Positions 4,691-11,075 of a stretch of 15,569 nt of DNA are shown here, piece by piece. Source of the DNA: Nitrososphaerota archaeon (GTDB taxonomy: Archaea > Thermoproteota > Nitrososphaeria > Nitrososphaerales > Gagatemarchaeaceae). Position 1 is the stretch's first letter. Every line of letters starts with the position of its first letter. The notes below the pieces were generated by a model, which did not search any database, was not told the DNA's origin, and saw only the letters and a list, made by a program, of their open reading frames with translations. The stretch lies in contig JACQFO010000042.1 of assembly GCA_016200025.1 (NCBI GenBank), positions 1 through 15,569 of the forward strand, read 5' to 3'. The position numbers and the translations under genes were made by a program.

Positions 4691-7405
4691 ATGAGTGCAT
4701 ACTGGAAGACGCTCTCCCACAGCGGGGTCAATTTCCCTGACCAATACGAACCGACCGGACTCACCGTCAGGGTAGGGGGAAAGGAGGTTGCCCTCTCTCC
4801 CCTGGCCGAGGAGATGGCCTACCACCTTGCGAAGAAGAAGGACACGCCCTACGTCCAGGACCAGGTCTTCACTTCGAACTTCATGCGCGACTTCTCCAGG
4901 CAGCTCCCTCCCTGGTGCAAAGGAGCAAGGTTCTCCGACGTGGACTTCTCCAAGTTCTACACGCGGGTGGACGGGGAGAAGGCGGCCAAGGAGGCAATGG
5001 GAAAGGAGCAGAAGAAGGCCCTCGCCGCCTCCAGGAAGGAGCGCAGGGAGGCGCTGAAGTCGCGCTACGGAAAGGCGACCCTCGACGGGAAGGAGGTCGA
5101 CATCGCGAACTGGTTGGTCGAGCCGCCGGGGCTCTTCATGGGGCGCGGATGCCTTCCATCAGACACCCTTGTAATGACGCAGGGCGGACCGAAACACGTT
5201 GGAGAATTAGCCGCGGGCGAACTGATAGCGACTCACCACGGATCCGACAAGATGTTCTTCGGGCTAATATCGTCCGTCGCTCCCCAAGGAGTTAGACCAA
5301 CGTTTTCCCTTCGGACTAGACACTTTTCGATTGTGGCCACCGGGAACCATCCATTTCTGGCGCTCAATGTAAGGAAAGTGCAGGAAAGGAGTTCGAAGGG
5401 CAGGTTCTCTGGACGAAAGTATCCTGCAACTCTCTCATGGGTAAGATTGTCGGGGCTAAACAGAGGGGATCTTGTGGTTACCGTAAGAAGGTACAATTCT
5501 GCAAAAACAAGCAAATACAGTAATTCCGCGAAGAGGACATTTGGCAATGTCATCATCACCCCAGGGTATGCGAGGTTGCTTGGCTATTACTTGGGGGACG
5601 GATTCAACAATAGGAGAAAAAGCGGCGCAAACTCACACATCTCATTCTCTGAGGGTCACGCCGACCTCATAAAGTACTACAGCAACCTTTGTCGAGAAGT
5701 ATTCGGCATTTCTCCATCTGTGGTCGACCACAGAGGTGGAAACTCCCAGGTAATTCGAGTCTATTCTGCGGAATTCGCGGGGGTTTTGGAGTCACTGGGC
5801 GTCACCGGGAAAGCTCTAAAAAAGAGGGTACCATCATGGACATTCCAGCTTGCAGATGACCTGAAGTGTGCTTTCATAAGGGGATACCTCGATGCAGACG
5901 GCCACTTTCGAACTACAGTGATTCGGAAAGTTCAGTATGGTTCGTTTGAGTTCGAATCGACTAACCGACGATTGATAGAAGACTTGAGGGAGTTATGCCG
6001 AAGTGCTGGATTGGAACCGTCGAACTTTTCGCATCGAGACAATCATGGTTTCGCCAAGGGAAGACATTTCAGATTCCTGCTCAATGAGTACTCTTCTGTG
6101 CTCCGTCTGCTGGATCCCGGCGAATCGCTCGACGGGAGCCGAACGAGATTCTATTCTTCGGAGCGGAGAGCAGCAGGACTTCGTGAGAGGTGGGATTGGT
6201 CAAGATTGCACATATTGGACTCCGAGTTCTTCTGCCTGGAACGGGTGCTCGAAGTCAAACAAAGCGGCTCCGTCTTGACGCATGATGTCTCGATGGCGGA
6301 TACCAAAGAACAGAATTTTGTAGCGAATGGATTCGTCGTCCATAACTCCCACCCCCTTAGGGGGAGATGGAAACCCAGAGTCTCCCATTCAGATGTGGTC
6401 CTGAACCTAGGCGAATCATCTCCCGTTCCTCCTGGATCCTGGAAGGAAGTCGTCCACGACCACAACTCGATGTGGATGGCCAAATGGGTCGACAAGCTCA
6501 CCGAGAAGGAGAAGTACGTCTGGCTGCACGAGGGCTCCCCTATTCAGCAATCGAGAAACAAAGCGAAGTACGACAAGGCTCTCGTCGTCGGCGCCAGTCT
6601 AGAGAAGATCCGCGCGAGGATCTCCAGGGACCTGGATTCCAAGGACGAGAGGTCGAAGCAGGTGGCCACGGTCTGCTACCTCATCGACAGGCTGGGCATG
6701 CGCGTCGGAGACGAGAAGGACGAAGACGAGGCGGACACGGTCGGCGCGACGACCCTGAGAGTCGAGCATCTCAAGATCGACGGCAATTCCGTCGAGTTCA
6801 AGTTCATTGGAAAGGACAGCGTGCCCTGGCACAAGGAAGACGCTCCACCCTCCTCGGTCCTGAGAAACCTGCGGACGTTCATGGCCGGCAAGCCGCCAAG
6901 CTCGGACCTGTTCCACGACGTCAATTCTCAGATGGTAAACCAATTCCTCTCTTCGATAGTCCACGGCCTCTCCGCGAAGGTCTTCAGGACCTACCACGCC
7001 ACTGCAACGGCGGATGAGGCGCTGCACTCGAAGGACGTCCGCGATGAAGAAGACTTGGGCAAAGTCTTCCATGCTAAGGAGGCCAACCTCAAGGCCGCGA
7101 TCTTCTGCAACCACCAGAGGACCCCGCCCAAGACATGGGAGCAGTCGCTAGAGAAGAAGCGGCTGACGCTCGAGGAAGCGAAGGCGAGGTCGGGCTCAGA
7201 CGACAGGCGGGTGAGGAAGCTCGAAAGGGAACTCGACTTCTACGTGAGAACGAAGAACTACAACCTCAACACTTCGATGAAGAACTACATCGACCCCCGG
7301 GTCTACAAGTCCTGGTGCGAAGAAGTCGGCCTGGACTGGGCCAAGGTCTACAGCAAGTCGCTGCAGAAGAAGTTCTCGTGGGCCTCTCCGGACCCCCGAG
7401 GATGA
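4691..7405 (+). CDS. DNA topoisomerase IB precursor interrupted by an intein
   Basis: The 904-residue precursor splices to a 505-residue eukaryote-like topoisomerase IB, which relaxes supercoils by nicking one strand through a 3'-phosphotyrosine. The N-extein (residues 1-153) begins WKTLSHSGVNFPDQYEP, typical of the core of this family, and ends PPGLFMGRG. The C-extein (from Ser553) begins SHPLRGRWKP. All five catalytic residues are present: Arg671 (GMRVGDEKDEDEADTVG), Lys708 (IGKDSV), Arg766 (KVFRTYHAT), His808 (FCNHQRTPPKTW) and Tyr866 (MKNYIDPR). These match human TOP1 R488, K532, R590, H632 and Y723. A charged linker (about 819-850) precedes the tyrosine domain. Within Archaea the enzyme is characteristic of Thaumarchaeota. 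The start is supported by a box A 35 nt upstream and by family alignment. The intein must be removed to give active enzyme. Confidence 0.95.
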   Translation: MSAYWKTLSHSGVNFPDQYEPTGLTVRVGGKEVALSPLAEEMAYHLAKKKDTPYVQDQVFTSNFMRDFSRQLPPWCKGARFSDVDFSKFYTRVDGEKAAKEAMGKEQKKALAASRKERREALKSRYGKATLDGKEVDIANWLVEPPGLFMGRGCLPSDTLVMTQGGPKHVGELAAGELIATHHGSDKMFFGLISSVAPQGVRPTFSLRTRHFSIVATGNHPFLALNVRKVQERSSKGRFSGRKYPATLSWVRLSGLNRGDLVVTVRRYNSAKTSKYSNSAKRTFGNVIITPGYARLLGYYLGDGFNNRRKSGANSHISFSEGHADLIKYYSNLCREVFGISPSVVDHRGGNSQVIRVYSAEFAGVLESLGVTGKALKKRVPSWTFQLADDLKCAFIRGYLDADGHFRTTVIRKVQYGSFEFESTNRRLIEDLRELCRSAGLEPSNFSHRDNHGFAKGRHFRFLLNEYSSVLRLLDPGESLDGSRTRFYSSERRAAGLRERWDWSRLHILDSEFFCLERVLEVKQSGSVLTHDVSMADTKEQNFVANGFVVHNSHPLRGRWKPRVSHSDVVLNLGESSPVPPGSWKEVVHDHNSMWMAKWVDKLTEKEKYVWLHEGSPIQQSRNKAKYDKALVVGASLEKIRARISRDLDSKDERSKQVATVCYLIDRLGMRVGDEKDEDEADTVGATTLRVEHLKIDGNSVEFKFIGKDSVPWHKEDAPPSSVLRNLRTFMAGKPPSSDLFHDVNSQMVNQFLSSIVHGLSAKVFRTYHATATADEALHSKDVRDEEDLGKVFHAKEANLKAAIFCNHQRTPPKTWEQSLEKKRLTLEEAKARSGSDDRRVRKLERELDFYVRTKNYNLNTSMKNYIDPRVYKSWCEEVGLDWAKVYSKSLQKKFSWASPDPRG
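5150..6346 (+). mobile_element. LAGLIDADG intein in topoisomerase IB (399 residues)
   Basis: The intein covers precursor residues Cys154 to Asn552. Block A begins CLPSDTLVMTQGG with the splicing Cys. Block B is ATGNHPFLAL with the T-x-x-H motif (Thr217, His220). Two dodecapeptide motifs, LLGYYLGDGF (Asp303) and FIRGYLDADGHF (Asp403), mark a LAGLIDADG homing endonuclease and keep both acidic residues. The C-terminal end FVANGFVVHN has the penultimate His and terminal Asn, followed by Ser553 as the +1 nucleophile. All splicing residues are present, so it should be splicing-competent and the endonuclease may be active. Hand counts of two 60-nt blocks give 25/60 GC inside (5461-5520) against 41/60 in the flanking extein (5041-5100), consistent with recent acquisition. 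Confidence 0.95.
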
Positions 7406-7483
7406 GCAGGGTGCCTGAAGGGCGGGAAGTCATACGGTTCTGCCAGCGGAGCGAAGGGCCCGCCAAAGTTCGTCCTCCGGGGC

Positions 7484-8425
7484 CTAGAAGACTTCTTCTT
7501 TTCTTCCGTCCGCACGGACGTAGACCCTAGGCTTCCGGGAGAACCTCCCTATGACCTTGGCCGAGCAGAGAGGCTTCAGCGCTCTTTCCACCTGGGACTC
7601 CTTCCCAGACTTCACAGCGAGCAGGAGGGCCCCCGACCCGACTAGGCGGAGGGGGTCGAGCGAAAGCCGGGCGCAAAGTCGCCTAGTCTCCCGGGCCACA
7701 GGGACCCTTTTCTCGTGGAGTTCGAACCCTAGTCTGGAGGCCACAGCCATCTCGAAGACCCCTCCGAGGACGCCTCCTTCGGTGCAATCGTGCATCGCGC
7801 GGACGTGCCCGGTCCTAAATGCCCCGACCGCCTCATCAACTACGCTCATCTTCGACATGAACTCCGAGGCCAGCCGCCTCCCCTTCGTTCTCCCGTCCAA
7901 ACCGGAGAGCACTGCCGTCCCTTCGATTCCGGCAGTCTTGGTCATCATGATCGCGTCGCCAGACCTTGCGTCGCCCGAGGAGACGTAGCGACTGACGAAG
8001 CTAAATGCCGTCACGACGACGATGGGCCTCCGCAGCCCGGGGGTCACCTCCGTGTGCCCGCCCACAATCGCGATCCCCAGCTTCCTGGCCGCCGAATCGA
8101 TCTGACCTGCGACCTCTCGCACCGAGTTCTGGGCGGACCTCTCGGGCAGCATGATGACCGTCTCGGCGAACTGGGGCCTATTCCCGCTGGTTGCCACGTC
8201 GTTGGCGCTTACCTTAACCGCGTACTCACCGATGCCTTCCGCGACCCCGGTGATCGGGTCCGCAGATATCACAAGGAATTGTTTCCCGGTCTTGATGGCA
8301 GCAAAGTCCAGTCCCGCCTTGGGAGGAGTGGCGACAAGTTTCGAAGGCCTTCCTGTCATCCTCAGAACTGTGGATTCCAGTAGGTCAATCGGAAGTTTGC
8401 CGGGCTGCAGGCGGCCCGCTCTCAT
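7484..8425 (-). CDS. AIR-synthase (PurM)/HypE-like ATP-binding enzyme
   Basis: The 313-residue protein has the two-domain PurM fold shared by PurM, PurL, HypE, SelD and ThiL, which activate a substrate oxygen with ATP. Visible motifs are the N-terminal PGKLP, DPITGVAEGIG and KVSANDVATSGNRP (metal/ATP site), then GIAIVGGHTEVT, TKTAGIEGTAVL and AMHDCTEGGVLGGVFEMA in the C-terminal domain. The closest match I recall is the archaeal HypE-like group (COG1973). It is not a true HypE because it ends RKEEVF and lacks the C-terminal Cys that carries the thiocarboxamide in HypE. The start ATG overlaps the stop of the ECF S-component gene by 4 nt (8422-8425), so translation is coupled. It is the last gene of the VIT1/SpoIIM/ECF operon. 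The substrate is unknown; a vitamin or cofactor phosphorylation role is an inference. Confidence 0.8.
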   Translation of the reverse strand: MRAGRLQPGKLPIDLLESTVLRMTGRPSKLVATPPKAGLDFAAIKTGKQFLVISADPITGVAEGIGEYAVKVSANDVATSGNRPQFAETVIMLPERSAQNSVREVAGQIDSAARKLGIAIVGGHTEVTPGLRRPIVVVTAFSFVSRYVSSGDARSGDAIMMTKTAGIEGTAVLSGLDGRTKGRRLASEFMSKMSVVDEAVGAFRTGHVRAMHDCTEGGVLGGVFEMAVASRLGFELHEKRVPVARETRRLCARLSLDPLRLVGSGALLLAVKSGKESQVERALKPLCSAKVIGRFSRKPRVYVRADGRKEEVF

Positions 8426-9294
8426 GTCATCCTATCTTCGCTCGGGACCGACCCTAGGCCCTGTTGCCTCCAGGCCACCCTTCTGACGCTCCGGACCAGG
8501 GGCACGGCCACGGTCAATCCTATCAGGGCCTGAGCCACATTGAAGGGGACCTCTGCGGCTGGTGCCACGGACGCGACCACCTCAGAGGGCGCTATCAAAC
8601 CGATCACGAACGATTCGTAGGCGTAGTAACCAGCAACCATCGCCGCTCCGCCCGCGAGTACGGCGAGGACTGCCAACCCGACGTTGGCTTCCGCCCTCAG
8701 TCCGGAATAGAGTATCAGCGCGAAGGAGAGGATGCTCAGTCCGACCCAGAAGAGCGGCGGCACCTGGAAATCCAGCGTAAGCGCTGGTATGTACCACGCC
8801 CCCCCGAGGGTCGGGGAGAATTCTCCCGAGAGGTACGCCGTTCCGATATACCCCAGAGCTAAGGCGAAGAGGACACCTGAGGCAACTGTCAGCGCCCTCC
8901 ACTGAGCCCTCGTCACCTTCTGAAGCGTTTTCTGGCCGAGGAATCCCACTATGAATCCTTCTACTCCCTTGATCACCAAGGTTCCCGGCGCGAAGTAAGG
9001 ATACCCAAGCGAAATGTCCGCGAGCATCGAACCCACCCCCCCTGCGAAGGCGCCGACGTAGCGTCCCATCAGCAGGGCGCATGTATACACCATGACCTCC
9101 CCGACATTGAAGTATCCTGTGGTCGCAGGGATGTAGACGGAGAAGACCGATGTGGCTGCCGCCACGAAGGCCGTGAAGACGGCAGTGCTCGCAATCGTCT
9201 TCGCGTCGACCAAGACCTTTTTCGGCCTCCCTGCAGGGAGATATAGGTTCTCTGCCGGGGATGAGGCCTCAAGGCCGTCTGCCGGTCGAACCAA
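8422..9294 (-). CDS. ECF transporter S-component (substrate-binding membrane subunit), riboflavin-type fold
   Basis: The product is an integral membrane protein of up to 290 residues with about six to seven hydrophobic segments. The N-terminal half has the pattern of the ECF_riboflavin-type S-component family: small-residue helix 1 (STAVFTAFVAAATSVF), then GYFNVGEVMVYTCALLMGR, GGVGSMLADISLGYPYF and PGTLVIKGVEGFIVGFL. S-components bind a vitamin or trace nutrient and dock with an energy-coupling T-protein and ATPases. None of those is encoded here, so it would use shared subunits encoded elsewhere. The substrate cannot be told from sequence. The start is uncertain: TTG 9294 gives the longest form, and a TTG near residue 28 would drop the polar N-terminal tail. 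It follows the SpoIIM-like gene by 21 nt and overlaps the AIR-synthase-like gene by ATGA. Confidence 0.8.
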   Translation of the reverse strand: MVRPADGLEASSPAENLYLPAGRPKKVLVDAKTIASTAVFTAFVAAATSVFSVYIPATTGYFNVGEVMVYTCALLMGRYVGAFAGGVGSMLADISLGYPYFAPGTLVIKGVEGFIVGFLGQKTLQKVTRAQWRALTVASGVLFALALGYIGTAYLSGEFSPTLGGAWYIPALTLDFQVPPLFWVGLSILSFALILYSGLRAEANVGLAVLAVLAGGAAMVAGYYAYESFVIGLIAPSEVVASVAPAAEVPFNVAQALIGLTVAVPLVRSVRRVAWRQQGLGSVPSEDRMT

Positions 9295-9315
9295 TCCATC
9301 GAATTCGGGAACGCG

Positions 9316-10029
9316 TCAGGCAGTCGGGCGGCGTGCCGCCCTCCTCGCAGACAAGCCGATGGCCACGCCGACCAGGCCGGTGGGTATCCAAAGCGCGAGG
9401 CCTATGGGAGGGGAGGCTATGGTGGCGACTTCCATTGCGGCTGCGACGGCGAGGAGCGCCACGACAAGGAGGAACTCCAACGCGAAGACCTTGAGCTCAA
9501 GCCTTAGGCGTTTCATCCTCCAGCTGTAGAGCACCATGAGCCCCGAGCTCAAGGCGAGCGCATAGGCCCCCAGCTCCAGTATCGCGAAAGGGAACAGGAA
9601 GAGGAAGGCGGCATAATTGAGGCCCGAGACCCCGCTGGAGGCCGCCGCGACCTGGATGAGCTGGCCGGTGGTGTAGATGGACGCTGCGAAGGGGACAGCG
9701 CCCATGGCGGGCGGCATCGAAAAGAGGGCGATCCTCATGTTGTTGGAGAAGATTATCGTGAAGAACCGCATTGGGTCGCTTACGGTGCCTGGGCCCGGCA
9801 GGTTCTTCGCCTCATCTGAGAGAGCCTGCCTCGTGGTCTCGTCTACCGGCGCCACAGCCGCGCCGAAGAAGATGCCCAGCTCGACGACCAGCACCGCGGC
9901 GACGAGAATCACCCGCCAGCGGCCCAGGAGCTCCGATGCGACCGAGCCCTTTCGCGCTTCATCGTCGCTCGATTGACCGGAGACTGGGGCTTCTACCGGC
10001 GGCCTTTCGGGGATGCTTTCGGTGGCCAT
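9316..10029 (-). CDS. SpoIIM/DUF95-family integral membrane protein
   Basis: The 237-residue protein has a polar N-terminal tail (about 1-37), a membrane helix (about 39-58), an external loop, then about four more helices. The hallmark region is FFTIIFSNNMRIALFSMPP followed by small-residue helices and FLFLFPFAILELGAYALALS. These correspond to the conserved Asn-Asn-x-Arg and P-x-x-(I/L)-x-E-L features of the SpoIIM family. In Bacillus, SpoIIM takes part in engulfment during sporulation, but archaeal members have no sporulation role and their function is unknown. ATG 10029 lies 5 nt after the stop of the VIT1-like gene, and the ECF S-component follows 21 nt downstream, placing it inside the operon. 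A membrane-transport accessory role is suggested by context only. Confidence 0.8.
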   Translation of the reverse strand: MATESIPERPPVEAPVSGQSSDDEARKGSVASELLGRWRVILVAAVLVVELGIFFGAAVAPVDETTRQALSDEAKNLPGPGTVSDPMRFFTIIFSNNMRIALFSMPPAMGAVPFAASIYTTGQLIQVAAASSGVSGLNYAAFLFLFPFAILELGAYALALSSGLMVLYSWRMKRLRLELKVFALEFLLVVALLAVAAAMEVATIASPPIGLALWIPTGLVGVAIGLSARRAARRPTA

Positions 10030-10034
10030 ATGGG

Positions 10035-10718
10035 TCAGAGAGTTGAGATCACGAGCCCCATGGCGTACAGCGCGCCGGCCGCGACCGCTCCCACCAGAGC
10101 CGACTCGAGGCCTGCGACTAGGTTGAAATGCTTCGGCACGAAGACCCTCGAACTTAGCGCGAAGAGGGCAGTGAGGGCAAGACCCACTGAAAGTGACAGC
10201 CCGACAACCTGCGCTTCGACGAGCCCGTAGGGGGCCAGGGCAATCAGCGCCATCAGAAAGAAAGCCGCCCCGGCAGAGAGCGGCCTAACAAGAGGGTCAG
10301 ACTCCAGGTCCTCGGTGTGGACCCTCAGCTCGTGCCTTAGCTGTTCCCTCAGCCACAACTCCTTGTTCTTGACGAGCCTTCCCAGGATCACGTCCACCTC
10401 TCCCTCGTTGTAGCCCTCGGCCAACAGGAGCCCCTGCAGCTCAGCCTTCTCCTCCTCTGGCTCTGTTTCTATCTCCAACTTCTCCCTGGCTATGTCGATC
10501 TTCAGCGAGTCGAGCTCGGACCTCCTGGAGAGGTAGGTGCTGAAGAACATGGAGATTCCCCCTGCCATGGCGAAGGCGAAACCGGCGATCAATATTGTCC
10601 CGAAGCCGACCCCGGCCCCATTGAGGGCCGCAGTCATGGCGACACATTCTATCGCCCCGTCGCTCCCCCCGAGCACAATCCTGTCCATAATCTGGCGGGC
10701 GGGGATGTGCGGGTGCAT
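10035..10718 (-). CDS. VIT1/CCC1-family metal (iron/manganese) transporter
   Basis: The product is 227 residues from ATG 10718; the frame is open to 10859, but the extra 47 codons read as low-complexity and lie upstream of the promoter. The N-terminal motif DRIVLGGSDGAIECVAMTAAL carries the conserved Asp-Gly of helix 1. Helix 2 (IAGFAFAMAGGISMFFSTYLS) is followed by a long Glu-rich cytoplasmic segment (about 65-140: ELDSLKIDIAREKLEIET, then EEEKAEL). That segment corresponds to the cytosolic metal-binding helices described for plant VIT1. Three C-terminal helices complete the five-helix family pattern. Members export or sequester Fe2+ or Mn2+ by proton exchange. ATG 10688 is a possible alternative start. 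It is the promoter-proximal gene of the four-gene operon. Confidence 0.85.
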   Translation of the reverse strand: MHPHIPARQIMDRIVLGGSDGAIECVAMTAALNGAGVGFGTILIAGFAFAMAGGISMFFSTYLSRRSELDSLKIDIAREKLEIETEPEEEKAELQGLLLAEGYNEGEVDVILGRLVKNKELWLREQLRHELRVHTEDLESDPLVRPLSAGAAFFLMALIALAPYGLVEAQVVGLSLSVGLALTALFALSSRVFVPKHFNLVAGLESALVGAVAAGALYAMGLVISTL

Positions 10719-10766
10719 CTCCCGGCTGTTCTCGGGCAGGGTCGCTCGCGGATTGGGTCCTCGGTT

Positions 10767-10775
10767 CGTATTTAG
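10767..10775 (-). promoter_or_regulatory. Box A element of the VIT1-SpoIIM-ECF-AIR operon
   Basis: The minus strand reads CTAAATACG, centred about 53 nt before ATG 10718, so transcription would begin near 10745 with a leader of about 28 nt. GGGAG directly precedes the ATG. A second similar element, CTAAATAG on the minus strand near 10837-10844, could be an upstream promoter. Confidence 0.5.
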
Positions 10776-10888
10776 GAGTTGGCGGCTTAGGCGGCTCGGA
10801 CTCTGGGGTTGGCGGGCCTTTGGGGGTAGAATCTCGCTATTTAGAATTCGCGTAGGCATGTCGGCCTTCAGCCATGCGAAGGCACAGT

Positions 10889-10897
10889 CTTAAAAAT
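10889..10897 (+). promoter_or_regulatory. Box A element of the 40-codon membrane-protein gene
   Basis: CTTAAAAAT is centred about 30 nt before ATG 10923, predicting a start of transcription only about 4 nt before the ATG. This is the classic spacing of leaderless archaeal genes and supports the small ORF as real. Confidence 0.6.
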
Positions 10898-10922
10898 CGC
10901 GTTAACTGAGGCTGGCGCCACA

Positions 10923-11045
10923 ATGACCCTAGACGAACAAATCCGATACGGAATGCTGGCCCTCAGCGGCGCGAGTCTTGTTTTCGCGACCCTGGGCCTA
11001 AAAATCGCACCGCTCGAAATGATCGGCGGTTTCGGGTCGCACTAG
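10923..11045 (+). CDS. Small single-TM membrane protein (40 residues), leaderless
   Basis: ATG 10923 to TAG 11043-11045 encodes MTLDEQIRYGMLALSGASLV and a further 20 residues ending GGFGSH. A polar start with acidic and basic residues leads into one hydrophobic stretch (about residues 10-27), then a short hydrophobic segment with a Pro (KIAPLEMIGG). It is supported by a well-placed box A (10889-10897) and by a hairpin plus T-tract immediately after the stop. The regular initial ATG-Thr-Leu-Asp-Glu and G/C-rich third positions also look like a real gene. It could be a small subunit of a membrane complex. I do not recognise the family, and the length leaves little to judge function. Confidence 0.65.
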   Translation: MTLDEQIRYGMLALSGASLVFATLGLKIAPLEMIGGFGSH

Positions 11046-11075
11046 GCTCAGCCTAGTGTGCCCCTATTTTTATTT
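11038..11075 (+). terminator. Hairpin with T-tract at the convergent end of the small membrane gene and the winged-helix gene
   Basis: Bases 11041-11057 form a perfect inverted repeat with 8-bp arms (ACTAGGCT / AGCCTAGT) around one base. Pairing extends outward to 11038 and 11060 with one G-T wobble, giving 11 pairs. The stop codons of both convergent genes (TAG 11043-11045 on plus, TAG 11055-11053 on minus) sit inside the arms. On the plus strand it is followed by TATTTTTATTT (11065-11075), a T-tract suited to archaeal termination. Confidence 0.65.

Noticed and set aside
7406..7483. Possible hairpin terminator between topoisomerase IB and the AIR-like gene (GGCGGG ... CCCGCC)
   Set aside because: The arms are only 6 bp with a loop of over 30 nt and no adjacent T-tract, so it is too weak to claim.
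7484..8425. Calling the PurM-fold gene hypE
   Set aside because: The C-terminal Cys tail needed for cyanide ligand formation is absent, and no other hydrogenase maturation gene is nearby.
10719..10859. N-terminal extension of the VIT1-like protein to 10859
   Set aside because: The 47 extra residues are polar, Pro/Arg/Asn-rich and unlike the family. The box A at 10767-10775 lies within them, so they are probably not transcribed as coding sequence.
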